Below, piece after piece: positions 12,504-22,500 of a DNA stretch of 22,669 nucleotides. A program made the position numbers and the translations under genes. Each line of letters begins with the position of its first letter. Within the stretch, counting starts at the first letter, position 1. Source of the DNA: Acetobacteraceae bacterium (GTDB lineage Bacteria > Pseudomonadota > Alphaproteobacteria > Acetobacterales > Acetobacteraceae); the NCBI GenBank assembly GCA_947478535.1, contig CANJXD010000023.1:1-22669 (forward strand), given 5' to 3'. A model generated the notes under the pieces. It did no database searches. It saw only the letters and a list, made by a program, of their open reading frames with translations, and was not told the DNA's origin.

Positions 12504-13877
12504 ATGGGTCAGGACACGGATGTGGCCCGGGTTGCCGCTGCATTGCGGTCCCCCGCCATCCGTTATCGTAGTTTTGGCAATGAGCCTGTTCGGACGCCCC
12601 TCCCGGCGCCGGAGCCGGATCAGCACGCCCTGCTGGGCGCGGCGATGACGGCGGCTGCCGAATCGGCGGACACACCCTCTGATCTTCCGCCTCCCGAGGC
12701 CTGGAACGTGCCGGTTGCCGAAGCCGAGCCTGCGCCCGCCGCCTGGGCGGAGCCCGCCACGACCTGGGCGGCCCCGACGCCGGCTCCCGCCTGGTCCGAA
12801 TCAGCGGCTCCTCCGGCTTGGCCGGCGCAGTCCTGGCCTGCGCCTGCTGCGACACCGGCCCCGGCCTGGCCCGAGCCCGCGCCAGCTCCGGCGTGGCCGG
12901 CACAGTCCTGGACCACGCCAACCCCTGCCCCTGCCCCATGGCCGCAACCGGCGGAGCCCCAATTGCCGGAGCCCACCGCCTGGGCCGCGCCTCCGGTCCC
13001 GAGTTGGCCCCAGCAGCCTGTGCCGATGCCCGCACCCTCGCTGACCGCCCCCCCGGTGACAGGGTCGGTCGCGCGGCGAATCGAGCCTGTGCTGCCGCCA
13101 CTGCCCGGCCTTGCCGCGCTGCCGCCGCTGCCGGGCCTGTCCCCCGCTCCGGTGGAAAATCGCGCCGAGGCTCGGGTCGAAGACCGTACCGTCTGGGTGC
13201 CGCCGCCTGCCGCGCTGCCACCTGCTGCAGCCGCACCGGTGGCCCCCACCGAGGCGCGTGGATGGACGCCCTCGCCGCCGGTGCCTCAGCCCGCCCCCGC
13301 GGCAGCACCGCAGCTCGCGCCCGCTGCGCTGTCGCGGCCTGCCCCCGCTGCGCTGCCGCAGCCTGCCCCAGCGGCGCTGCCGCAGCCCGCGCCTGCGGCG
13401 CCTGCCCTTGCCGATCCACTGCTGGCGGCGCCGCTTCTCGTCGTGCCGCCGCCGATCCCCGCCCCCCCGCCGGCCCCCGCGCTGGATGGCGGTGTTGCGG
13501 CGATGACGCTGCTGCGCGCGGCGGACCGGGTGGAGGTCTCGGCCTCGGCGCCGACCCGCGCCGCATTGTCCACCCTTGCGGCGCTCTCCATCTCCCCCGC
13601 GCCACCAGCCACGACGTTTGTCGCGGCCGTGCCGAAGCCGCGTGCCTTGTTCCCGCTCATCGAGGCGCTGGACCTGCCCGGCGGCCTGATGGCGCGGCGT
13701 GACCCAGCGGCGCGTCCCGCCCTGCCCGGCCCCCCGATCTCCCCGCTGGTCCCCGCCAGCGCGGTCGATACCCCGCTACCCGACCTGCTAAGTCTGATTG
13801 CCGCCGGACGCGCGGCGCCAGACGAGGCTTTCACCGCAATGCGCCGCCCCCTGCGCGCAGACCGGCCAACGACGTGA
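12504..13877 (+). CDS. Proline/alanine/tryptophan-rich cellulose synthesis accessory protein (CcpAx/BcsH-like by position)
   Basis: 457 residues in three parts. Residues ~4-35 (DVARVAAALRSPAIRYRSFG) are a short conserved-looking head that resembles the helix-plus-Tyr/Phe heads of BcsR, BcsP and CcpAx. Residues ~36-330 are low complexity: Pro, Ala and Trp with repeats such as PAWPAQSW (twice) and AALPQPAP. Residues ~330-457 are less biased and include FPLIEALDLPGG and LPDLLSLIAAG. There is no signal peptide or membrane segment, so it is cytoplasmic. In Komagataeibacter the gene between the endoglucanase (cmcAx) and the synthase is ccpAx (bcsH), also a Pro/Ala-rich cytoplasmic protein that organises terminal complexes; this gene has that place. 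Similarity beyond the head and composition could not be tested, and BcsO or BcsP are alternatives. It is followed by bcsQ after 19 bases. The long complementary-strand frame here is a shadow. Confidence 0.75.
   Translation: MGQDTDVARVAAALRSPAIRYRSFGNEPVRTPLPAPEPDQHALLGAAMTAAAESADTPSDLPPPEAWNVPVAEAEPAPAAWAEPATTWAAPTPAPAWSESAAPPAWPAQSWPAPAATPAPAWPEPAPAPAWPAQSWTTPTPAPAPWPQPAEPQLPEPTAWAAPPVPSWPQQPVPMPAPSLTAPPVTGSVARRIEPVLPPLPGLAALPPLPGLSPAPVENRAEARVEDRTVWVPPPAALPPAAAAPVAPTEARGWTPSPPVPQPAPAAAPQLAPAALSRPAPAALPQPAPAALPQPAPAAPALADPLLAAPLLVVPPPIPAPPPAPALDGGVAAMTLLRAADRVEVSASAPTRAALSTLAALSISPAPPATTFVAAVPKPRALFPLIEALDLPGGLMARRDPAARPALPGPPISPLVPASAVDTPLPDLLSLIAAGRAAPDEAFTAMRRPLRADRPTT
13323..13394 (+). 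repeat. Three 24-bp tandem repeats encoding AALPQPAP
   Basis: Units at 13323-13346, 13347-13370 and 13371-13394 encode AALSRPAP, AALPQPAP and AALPQPAP. A seven-codon degenerate copy (AAPQLAP) precedes them. The repeats lie in the Pro-rich middle of the CcpAx-like protein and probably vary in number between strains. Confidence 0.8.
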
Positions 13878-13896
13878 CCGGAGGCTCCCCCCTTCC

Positions 13897-14697
13897 ATGC
13901 CCCTGATCTGCTTTGCGTCCCCCAAGGGCGGCGTCGGCAAGACCACCTTGTCGGCCAACCTCGCCGATGCCCTGCAACGCGATGGCCGTCGGGTCCTGGT
14001 GATCGATTTCGATCCGCAGAACACGCTGCGCCTGCATTTCGGCGTGCCGCTGACCGATATGGGCGGCTTCACCGCCGACCTGCCGCGTCGGCCGGACTGG
14101 CACGCCTGCGTGCGGGAAACCGCCTCCGGCGTCATGGTCCTGCCGCATGGCGCGATGGAACTGCGTGGCGCGCTCGGCCTCGCCGCCGCGCTGGAACGGG
14201 ACCCGGACCTGCTGGCCGCCCCGATGCGCTCCATCCTGTCCGACCCTGGCCTGACGGTCATCGCCGATACCCCGCCCGGCCCCTCCCACGCCCTGGCGGT
14301 GCTGGTGCCGATGGCGTCCATGGTGGTGGCGGTGTTGCAGGCCGAAGCCATCAGCGCTGCGCTCATCCCGGATATCGACAGCGGCCGCTTCCTCGGCTCG
14401 GGCACCATGGCGGCGCTGTTCGCCGGGCGCCTGCGCGTCGTGCTGAACGAGGTCGATCTGAATTCGCGCCTGTCGCGCGCCGCGGCGGATGCCGTGGCCC
14501 GGCATCTCGGCCCGCGCCTTCTCGGCGCGGTCAGCCGCGATGAAACCCTGGCCGAAGCCCTGGCGATGCAGAAGCTGGTGCAGGAAATCGCGCCGGACAG
14601 CCGCGCCGCGGAAGACATCCGCGGCATTGCCCGCGCGATCGAGGCGGCCATGCCCTCTGCCCCCGAAGGCTTCGGGATGGGCTGGGGCGCTCGATGA
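13897..14697 (+). CDS. bcsQ: Cellulose biosynthesis protein BcsQ (MinD/ParA-like ATPase)
   Basis: 266 residues. It opens with the deviant Walker A motif SPKGGVGKTT (Lys10 and Lys15), followed by VLVIDFDPQN (Asp37, Asp39) and the switch segment VIADTPPGPS (~residue 122). LRLHFG after DPQN is characteristic of BcsQ rather than ParA or MinD. In enterobacteria BcsQ, with BcsR, binds the cytoplasmic side of the synthase and is needed for cellulose secretion and polar placement. ATG 13897 is preferred to upstream starts in the same frame because the protein then begins three residues before the first beta strand and GGAGG (13880-13884) precedes it by 12 bases. It starts 19 bases after the proline-rich gene and overlaps bcsAB by four bases (ATGA). 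Komagataeibacter operons, as I recall them, lack this gene. Confidence 0.93.
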   Translation: MPLICFASPKGGVGKTTLSANLADALQRDGRRVLVIDFDPQNTLRLHFGVPLTDMGGFTADLPRRPDWHACVRETASGVMVLPHGAMELRGALGLAAALERDPDLLAAPMRSILSDPGLTVIADTPPGPSHALAVLVPMASMVVAVLQAEAISAALIPDIDSGRFLGSGTMAALFAGRLRVVLNEVDLNSRLSRAAADAVARHLGPRLLGAVSRDETLAEALAMQKLVQEIAPDSRAAEDIRGIARAIEAAMPSAPEGFGMGWGAR

Positions 14698-17600
14698 GTT
14701 TCGCGCACGCGCTGCGCCATCGCAGAGGCTTCCGGGGCGCCGGCTGGGCGCGGTCCTGGGTGATGTTGCCGGTGATGGTGCTGGCCGTGATCATCTCCCT
14801 GACCTTCATCGTGGCGCCGCTGGAAGCCGAACAGCAGGCCTGGCTCGCGGTGGCCGGCTTCCTGCTGTACCTGGTGGTGGACCGCATCCCGGGCCGGGCG
14901 GTGACGATCTTCATCGTCTTCGTCTCCTGCCTGATCTCGCTGCGCTACCTGCATTGGCGGTTGGTCGATACGCTGGAATTCACCAGCTTCGGCCAGACCT
15001 TCCTCGGCACCGGCCTGTTGCTGGCCGAAGTCTATGCCGTCTCGACCATGCTGCTCGCCTATTTCCAGGCGATCTGGCCGCTCGACCGCAAGCCGGTGCC
15101 GCTGCCGGACGATCCGGACCTGTGGCCCACCATCGACGTCTTCATCCCGAGCTACAACGAGCCGCTGGAAGTCGTGAAGCCTGCCATTTACGGCGCGCTC
15201 GCGATCGACTGGCCGCGGGAGAAGATGAACGTCTACCTGCTGGATGACGGCCGGCGCGATGAATTCCGCCGCTTCTGCGAACAGGTCGGCTGCAACTACG
15301 TCATCCGCGCCGACAACAAGGGCGCCAAGGCCGGCAACATCAACGCCGCGCTGAAGAACACCACCGGCGAATACATCGCGATCTTCGATTGCGACCACGT
15401 GGCGACGCGCGCCTTCCTGCAGCTCACCGTCGGCTGGCTGCTGCGCGACAAGGACCTCGCGATGGTGCAGACGCCGCACCATTTCTACTCGCCCGACCCC
15501 TTCGAGCGGAACCTCGCCTCCGGCCAGCGCGTGCCGAATGAGGGCCTGCTGTTCTACGGCCTGGTGCAGCAGGGGAATGACCTCTGGAACGCCGCCTTCT
15601 TTTGCGGTTCCTGCGCCGTGATCCGGCGCGAGGCGCTGGAGGAAGTGGGCGGTGTGCCGACCCAGACGGTGACCGAGGACTGCCATTGCAGCCTCAAGAT
15701 GCAGCGCCGCGGCTGGCGCACGGCCTATCTGCGCATCCCGCTCGCCGCCGGCCTCGCGACCGAACGGCTCATGCTCCATATCGGCCAGCGCATGCGCTGG
15801 GGCCGTGGCATGATCCAGATTCTCCGGGTCGAGAATCCGATGACGGCGTCTGGGCTGAAATTCGCGCAGCGCTGCTGCTACTTCATGTCGCAGTTCCACT
15901 TCCTGTTCCCGCTGCCGCGCTTCGTCTTCCTGACCGCGCCGCTCGCCTTCCTGCTGTTCGGGGAAAGCATCATCGCGGCCAGCCCGCTCGCCATCCTCAC
16001 CTATGCGGGCCCGCACATCCTGCATTCCGTCGGCGCCACCAGCCGCCTCTCGGGCCATGTCCGCCACAGCTTCTGGTCCGAAATCTACGAGACGGTGCTC
16101 GCGCTCTATCTGATCCCGGTGATGCTCGCGACGCTGCTCGATCCCAAGAAGGGCAAGTTCAACGTGACGGACAAGGGCGGCACGCTGCAGGAAGGCTTCT
16201 TCGACCTTCGCGCGGTGGGCCCGAATATGGTGCTGACGCTGGCTCTGGTCGCGGGGCTGCTCTCGGGCATCTATGGCCTGACGACCAATCCAGTGGACAG
16301 CCTGGATTTTCAGGCCTTCGCGCTGAATTTCATCTGGGCCGGCCTGTCTTTCGTGGTCGTGCTCGCGGGGCTCGCGGTGGGCCGCGAACGCCGGCAGGTG
16401 CGCGAACGCGCGCGCGTTGGCGCCGTGGTCGCCGCCAATGTGGTGCTGGCCGATGGCCGCGTCCTGGAAGGGGAAACGATGGACCTCTCGCTCGGCGGTG
16501 CCGCCGTGGCGCTGGACCGGCCCGAGGGCGTGCCTGATGACGCCGCAGTGACGATCGAACTCGATGTCGGTCCTGAATGGGTCGCGATTCCGGCGGAAGT
16601 GCTCCGTTGGCAGGATGGCAGGATGCAACTGCGCTTTGCCGCGCAGACCCTGCATGATGAAGGCAATATTGTCCGCGCCGTCCTTGGCCGCGCCGACGCA
16701 TGGGTGGATTGGGACGACGTGCGAGAAGACAAGCCGCTACGCAGCCTGGCGGAAGTGGCCCGTTCGATCGGCGGCCTGTTCCGCGGCGACAGCCAGTTCT
16801 CCTTCTTCGTCCGTCGCAGCCGGCGGACCCAGATCCCGCGCAGCCTTGCCGCCGCCCCGGTCGAGGGCGCGGATGGCACGACGCCGGGTGAGCCCGCCCC
16901 CGCGCAGCCGCAGCGCCGCGCGCGTGGCGAAAGCAGCATCCGCCGCGCCGCCGCAGTGGCGCTGATGCTGGCGCTCGGGGCGCCGGGTATCGCGCTGTCG
17001 CAGGTCAATCTGCGAGGCGCCCCCCCGCCGCCGACGCCGCTGCAGCCGGGCCCGCAGGGTCTGCCGATGACGCTGTCGCCGCAATCCCCCGGCATCGGCA
17101 CCTTTGGCGCGCCGCCGGCCCAGGGCCTTGGCACGCCACTGCCCGCCGCCGGTTCGGGCGCCGCCAGCCCCTTCCTCCTGCAAGGCGGCCAGCCCACTGC
17201 CCAGTCGGGTGGCGGCATCCAGCCCGGCGGGACGAATTTCGCCCCGCCCGCGCCCGCCCTTGGCGGCGGCCTGCTCGGCACGCCGAGCGCGCCCGGCGGC
17301 CTGCCGGGCGTTGCCGCCGGCAGCGGTGGCCCGCTGCCCGTCGCGCAGCCTGGCTTCCTCGGCGGGCCCGCCGTCGGCAGCTTCGGCTCCCCCACCGGCG
17401 GCACCGGGTCTTCCCGCACCGAGACGCGCACGCTGCGCCAGCTCGGCTTGCGCGCGCCGATGCAGATGCGCGGCACCTCGGACCTTCAGGGCGTGCTGTT
17501 CGGCATCCGCGGCGACGAGGTTGTCACCGGCGCGCGCCTCGTCCTCCAGGGTGCGACGAGCCCGGCGCTGATCCCGGAATACAGCCAGATCGCGATGGCG

Positions 17601-19541
17601 CTGAACGAGCAGTTCGTTGGCGTCATCAACCCCGATCGCAACCGCCCGGCCTTCGGGCCACTCGAATTCCCGATCAACCCGGTGTTCTTCGCCGACCTCA
17701 ACCGGATGAATTTCCGCTTCACCGGCCGCTACACGGTGGAGTGCAACGACCCGCTCTCGGGCCTGCTCTGGGCCAATATCTCCGACCTCTCGACCCTGCA
17801 GGTGACGCTGGAGCGCCTGCCCCTGCAGCGCGACCTCGCCCGCCTGCCGGAACCCTTCTTCGACCCGCGCCTGCTGCGTGAGCCACTGATCCTGCCAGTC
17901 GTCATGGGGGAAGCGGCGAGCAACGAATCGTTGAAGGCCGCGGCCACCGTCGCCACCTGGTTCGCCGTGCAGGCGGACTACCGCGGCGCCAGCTTCCCCG
18001 TGGGCTTCCAGCTTCCCGCCCGCGGCAATGCCGTGGTCATCGTCGCCGGCAATGAACAGATCCCCGGCGTGACCCTGCCGCGCTTCGACGGGCCGACGCT
18101 GGCGCTGGTGCCGAACCCCTCGGACCCCTACGGCCTGCTGCTGATCGTCGGAGGCCGCAGCGGACAGGAAGCCGCCGCCGCCGCCTCCGTGCTCGCTGGC
18201 AGCAAGGAAGTCCTGGCCGGTGAAGTTGCGGTGGTGCAGCCGATCACCCTGCCGGCGCGCCAGCCCTATGACGCGCCGCGCTGGATCCGCAGCGACCGTC
18301 CGGTGCGCTTCGGCGAACTGGTCGATCCCTCCGAATTGCAGGCCTTCGGCTACGCCCCTGGCCCGATCGCCATCCCGTTCCGGACGGCGCCGGACCTTTA
18401 TACCTGGCGTGGTCGCCCGCTGCCCGTGGAAGCGCATTACCGTGCGCCACCCGGGCCGATCATGGATGTCGCGGTCTCGCGCCTCGATGTCGCGCTGAAC
18501 GACATCTACCTGCGCAGCCTGCCGCTGCGCGACCCGGAAGCCCCCTGGCCGCTCAACCTGCTGACCCGCCAGGTCGGCCAGGCCGAACGGCAGAGCTCCC
18601 GTTTCGGGCTGCCGCCCTACCTGATCTTCGGCATGAATGAATTGCAGCTCCGCTTCGACATGCGCCCGATGCACCGGGGTGACTGCGTGGCGGTGCCGGC
18701 CGATGTGCGCGCCTCGATCGACCCGGACAGCACCATCGACCTGACCGATGCCTATCGCTTCACCACCCTGCCGAACCTCGCCTTCTTCGCGGGGTCGGGC
18801 TTCCCCTTCACCCGGATGGCCGATTTCAGCGACACCGCGGTGGTGATGCCGGACCGGCCGAATGCGGTGGAGCTTTCCTCCTTCCTCACGCTGATGGGCC
18901 GGCTTGCTGCCCATGTCGGTCATGCCAGCACCGGCCTTCAGGTGGTGCGCCCCGGCGGGCTGGATGAGGTGGGCAACCGCGACATGCTGGTGATCGGCAC
19001 GCTCGGCCGGCAGCCGGCGCTGGAACGCCTGCTGCGGGATGGGCCGGTGACGCTGGAAGGCAATCGGCTTTCCGTGGCCCTGCCGGATGCGCTGGACGGC
19101 TTCCGCAACGTCTTCCTCGGCGATGAGCCCCGCATCGCGCGGGACCAGGCTTCGGCGCTGCTGAATTCGCCCGGCGATGGCCTCGGCATGCTGATCGGCT
19201 TCGAGAATCCGCTGCGCTCGGGCCGCTCCGTCGTCGCGCTGACCGGCACCACCCCCCAGGGGCTGGAGATGATGCTGGCGGCGCTGCGCGACCCCGAGCA
19301 ATCTCCGCGCGTGCAGGGCGACCTGGCGATCCTGTCTGGCGGGCGGATCAATTCCTTCTCGCTCGGCGGGCGCTACACCGTCGGCACCCTGCCGCCGCAT
19401 GTCTGGCCGCAATATTTCATGTCCACGCGACCCGACCTGCTGCTGTTGCTGCTGATCGCCGCCTGCGCCATCGTCACCATCCCGGCCTACTGGGCGCTGC
19501 GCCGACGCGCCGCGATTCGCCTTCGGACCAGGACGCCATGA
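14694..19541 (+). CDS. bcsAB: Fused cellulose synthase catalytic subunit BcsA and periplasmic subunit BcsB
   Basis: 1615 residues. The BcsA half has N-terminal membrane helices (~20-125), a GT2 domain with LLDDG (Asp184-185), DCD (232-234), TED (327-329) and QRMRW (365-369), more helices (~400-560), and a c-di-GMP-binding PilZ domain with RRQVR (566-570) and DLSLGG (597-602). It polymerises UDP-glucose into beta-1,4-glucan and translocates the chain. After residue ~748 comes a hydrophobic stretch (IRRAAAVALMLALGAPGIAL) like a BcsB signal peptide, then a ~135-residue Pro/Gly linker (~771-905). The BcsB half follows (from RTETRTLRQLGL, ~908) with a C-terminal membrane anchor (PDLLLLLLIAACAIVTIPAY) and a basic tail. 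Fused AcsAB is known from Komagataeibacter; in most bacteria the two are separate genes. All catalytic motifs are intact. ATGA overlaps join it to bcsQ and bcsC. The long reverse-strand frames here are shadows. Confidence 0.96.
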   Translation: MSFAHALRHRRGFRGAGWARSWVMLPVMVLAVIISLTFIVAPLEAEQQAWLAVAGFLLYLVVDRIPGRAVTIFIVFVSCLISLRYLHWRLVDTLEFTSFGQTFLGTGLLLAEVYAVSTMLLAYFQAIWPLDRKPVPLPDDPDLWPTIDVFIPSYNEPLEVVKPAIYGALAIDWPREKMNVYLLDDGRRDEFRRFCEQVGCNYVIRADNKGAKAGNINAALKNTTGEYIAIFDCDHVATRAFLQLTVGWLLRDKDLAMVQTPHHFYSPDPFERNLASGQRVPNEGLLFYGLVQQGNDLWNAAFFCGSCAVIRREALEEVGGVPTQTVTEDCHCSLKMQRRGWRTAYLRIPLAAGLATERLMLHIGQRMRWGRGMIQILRVENPMTASGLKFAQRCCYFMSQFHFLFPLPRFVFLTAPLAFLLFGESIIAASPLAILTYAGPHILHSVGATSRLSGHVRHSFWSEIYETVLALYLIPVMLATLLDPKKGKFNVTDKGGTLQEGFFDLRAVGPNMVLTLALVAGLLSGIYGLTTNPVDSLDFQAFALNFIWAGLSFVVVLAGLAVGRERRQVRERARVGAVVAANVVLADGRVLEGETMDLSLGGAAVALDRPEGVPDDAAVTIELDVGPEWVAIPAEVLRWQDGRMQLRFAAQTLHDEGNIVRAVLGRADAWVDWDDVREDKPLRSLAEVARSIGGLFRGDSQFSFFVRRSRRTQIPRSLAAAPVEGADGTTPGEPAPAQPQRRARGESSIRRAAAVALMLALGAPGIALSQVNLRGAPPPPTPLQPGPQGLPMTLSPQSPGIGTFGAPPAQGLGTPLPAAGSGAASPFLLQGGQPTAQSGGGIQPGGTNFAPPAPALGGGLLGTPSAPGGLPGVAAGSGGPLPVAQPGFLGGPAVGSFGSPTGGTGSSRTETRTLRQLGLRAPMQMRGTSDLQGVLFGIRGDEVVTGARLVLQGATSPALIPEYSQIAMALNEQFVGVINPDRNRPAFGPLEFPINPVFFADLNRMNFRFTGRYTVECNDPLSGLLWANISDLSTLQVTLERLPLQRDLARLPEPFFDPRLLREPLILPVVMGEAASNESLKAAATVATWFAVQADYRGASFPVGFQLPARGNAVVIVAGNEQIPGVTLPRFDGPTLALVPNPSDPYGLLLIVGGRSGQEAAAAASVLAGSKEVLAGEVAVVQPITLPARQPYDAPRWIRSDRPVRFGELVDPSELQAFGYAPGPIAIPFRTAPDLYTWRGRPLPVEAHYRAPPGPIMDVAVSRLDVALNDIYLRSLPLRDPEAPWPLNLLTRQVGQAERQSSRFGLPPYLIFGMNELQLRFDMRPMHRGDCVAVPADVRASIDPDSTIDLTDAYRFTTLPNLAFFAGSGFPFTRMADFSDTAVVMPDRPNAVELSSFLTLMGRLAAHVGHASTGLQVVRPGGLDEVGNRDMLVIGTLGRQPALERLLRDGPVTLEGNRLSVALPDALDGFRNVFLGDEPRIARDQASALLNSPGDGLGMLIGFENPLRSGRSVVALTGTTPQGLEMMLAALRDPEQSPRVQGDLAILSGGRINSFSLGGRYTVGTLPPHVWPQYFMSTRPDLLLLLLIAACAIVTIPAYWALRRRAAIRLRTRTP

Positions 19542-22500
19542 TCCCCTTGCCCGAGACCACTACCCGGCGCTTCCGCTCCCGCCTGCTGGGCTCCGCCCTG
19601 GTGGCGGTGGGGCTGTTGGGTGTGCCCGCCTTCGGTCCCGCCATGGCGCAGGACCGCGGCATCGCGGCCCTGATCGACCAGGCGAATTACTGGAAGCTGC
19701 AGAACCGGCCGGACCAGGTGATCCGCACCCTGGAACGCGTTCTGCAATCGGATGCCCGCAACGCCGATGCCCTGTCCGGCATCGCGGAGGCGCAGGCCCA
19801 GCTCGGCAACACCGCCCAGGCGCAGGAAGCGCTGTCCCGTCTCCGCGCCACGGCGCCCGCCGATCCGCGCACGGTGCAGGCCGATGTCGCGGTCCGCACC
19901 TCCACGGTTGATGCCGCGGCGCTCGCCCAGGCGCGCCAGCTTGGCCAGGCCGGACGGAACGCGGAAGCCGTCGAACGCTATCGCCAGATTTTCGGTGGCG
20001 GGCCGATCCCCGACAGCTTCGCCCTCGAATACTACCAGACCATGGCCGGCACCGAGGGTGGCTGGCGAGAAGCGCGGGACGGCATCGGCCAGCTCGCCCG
20101 CCGCGCGCCGAACAACACCGCCGTGCAGCTCGCCAATGCCCAGATCCTCACCTACCGGGAGGAAACGCGCGGTCAGGGGATCGACAATCTTCGCCGCCTG
20201 TCCGGTCAGCCCGGCAGTGAGCAAAGCGCTACCGCCGCCTGGCGCCAGGCGCTGACGTGGCTCGGCGAGGGGCCGGATTCCGTGCGCCCGCTGGAAGGCT
20301 ATCTCCAGCAATTCCCGAACGACGCGGAAATGCAGCGGCGGCTGGAGCTGGCGCGCAATCCGCCGCAGATCCCCGGCGATGACGCCGGCAACAACCGCGT
20401 CGCCGCGTGGCGGGACTTCAATGCGGGGCGCCTGCGCCCGGCGGAGGAACGCTTCAACGCCGTGCTCGCGCTGGATCCGAACGACGCCGATGGCCTCGGC
20501 GGACTGGGGCTGATCCGCCTGCGCCAGGGCCGCCAGGCCGATGCACGGCGCCTGCTGCAACAGGCGATCGATGCTGATCCGTCCCGCCGCGCGGCCTGGG
20601 AACGGGCCTTGCAAGGGGCGTCCCAGCGCGGTGGCCCGGCGGGTCCCGGCGGCGGGGGTGGTGGTGGTGGCGGTGCGCCTGGGCCGGATATCCAGACCGC
20701 GCGCAACATGGTCGATGCCGGCAACATCGCCCAGGCCGAGCAATTGCTGACGCGCATCGCCGCCCGCAATGGCGGGGACCGCCCGGATGCGGATGCGCTG
20801 CTGGGCGATATCGCGCTGCGCCAGGGCAATGCGGCGGTGGCCGAGCAGCGCTACCGCGCCGCCCTCGCGCGCCGGTCGAATTTCGGCGCTGCCATGTCCG
20901 GCCTCGCCAATGCGCTCTCCGCGCAGGGCAAGTTCGCCGAAGCCGAGGAAGCCTATCGCCGCATCGGCGGCACCGCGGCACCGCAGATCCGCTCCGACGC
21001 CCTGCGGGCCGAGGCGCAGCGCACGGATGACCCCGAGGCCGCCGCCGCCCTGCTGCGCGCCGCGGTGCAAAACGACCCGAACAACCCCTGGCCGCGCCTC
21101 GACCTCGCGCGGCTGATGATCCGTAACGGCCGTGGCGCGGAGGCCCGGCAGATGATGGACGGCACCGTCGCCAGCCGCGCAACGCCGGATACGATCCACG
21201 CCGCCGCGCTGTTCGCGAATGAACAGAACCGGCCGGCCGATGCCGTGCGGCTGCTCGAACGCATCCCCAATGGCGTCCGCACCCAGGACCAGACGCGGAT
21301 GCTCGCCTCTGCCCGGGTGCAGGCGGAAGTCAGGGGCGCTGCCTCCCTCGCCACGCAGGGGCGCCGGCAGGAAGCCCGCCAGCGCCTGCTGATGATTGCC
21401 GCCCGCCCGGACCCGACCGGGGAAGCCGGCCCCGCCGCCGTGCGCGCCCTGAACGCGATGAACGATCCGCGCGGCGCCCAGGAAGCCGCACGGCTCTATG
21501 CGCTGAATTCGCGTGCCCAGCAGCCGCAGACGCAGCTCGCCGCCGCTGGCGCGCTGATGGAAGCCGGGTTGGACCAGGAGGCCGCGATCCGCGCCCAGCA
21601 GATCGACGCGTCGCGGCTGTCCTCGGAGCAGCGCCGGCAGGCGAACAACATCTCCGCCGGCCTGTCGATCCGCGCCGCGGATCAACTGAACCGCGCCGGG
21701 GACCAGGCGACGGCCTTTGAAGTGCTGTCTCCCGCCCTGCGGTCGGACCCAGCGAACCCCGCCGCGAACCTCGCCCTCGCCCGGCTCTACCAGGGTGCGA
21801 GGGACCCGGAACAGGCCGGCCGGATCGCCGAAGCCGTGTTGTCGCGCAACCCGCGCGATACGGATGCGCGCCAGGCCGCCGTCGATTCCGCCATCTCGTC
21901 GCGGGATTGGGGCAAGGCGGAGGCCCTGATCAGCGAGGGCCGCGCGCTGATGCCGAGCGATCCGCGCATCCCCCTGCTCGAAGCCCGCCTCGCCCGCGCC
22001 TGGGGCGACCAGCGCCGCGCCCAGGCTGCCTTGCAGCAGGCCGCCCAGCTGCGCCGCCAGCAGATCGGCCTCGATACCACGCAGACGCCAGTCGGCCTGC
22101 TTGGCGGCGGTTCCTCCGCCCAGTTGGCGCCGCAGGTCCAGCAGCCGGCCCAGCCGGGCTATGAGAACCCGTTCCGGCGCGTGCCGCTGTCCGGGCAGGA
22201 TCTGTCGCCGGCGCAGCTTCAGGTGTTGCAGGCCCAGCAGGCGGCCATCGCCCGCCAGCAGATGGCCCAGCCGCAGTTCAACCAGCCGGGTCAGTTTCAG
22301 GCGGCGCAGCCCCAAATGGGCCAGCCCTCGATGGGTCAGCCCCCAATGGGTCAGCCTATGCAGGGGCTGCAATTTGCCCAGGCGCAGTTGCCGAACCAGT
22401 CCAGCCAGCCGTCGGACCCGCTGCTGGGCGAGATCACGCGCCAGTTGCAGGAAGTGCGGGAAGAATCGGCCCCCCGCTTCTCCCCGGCCTTCGGCATGCG

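Noticed and set aside
13788..16655. A 955-codon minus-strand open frame opposite bcsQ and bcsA
   Set aside because: It runs across two well-supported plus-strand genes and has His/Gln/Arg-rich composition without domains.
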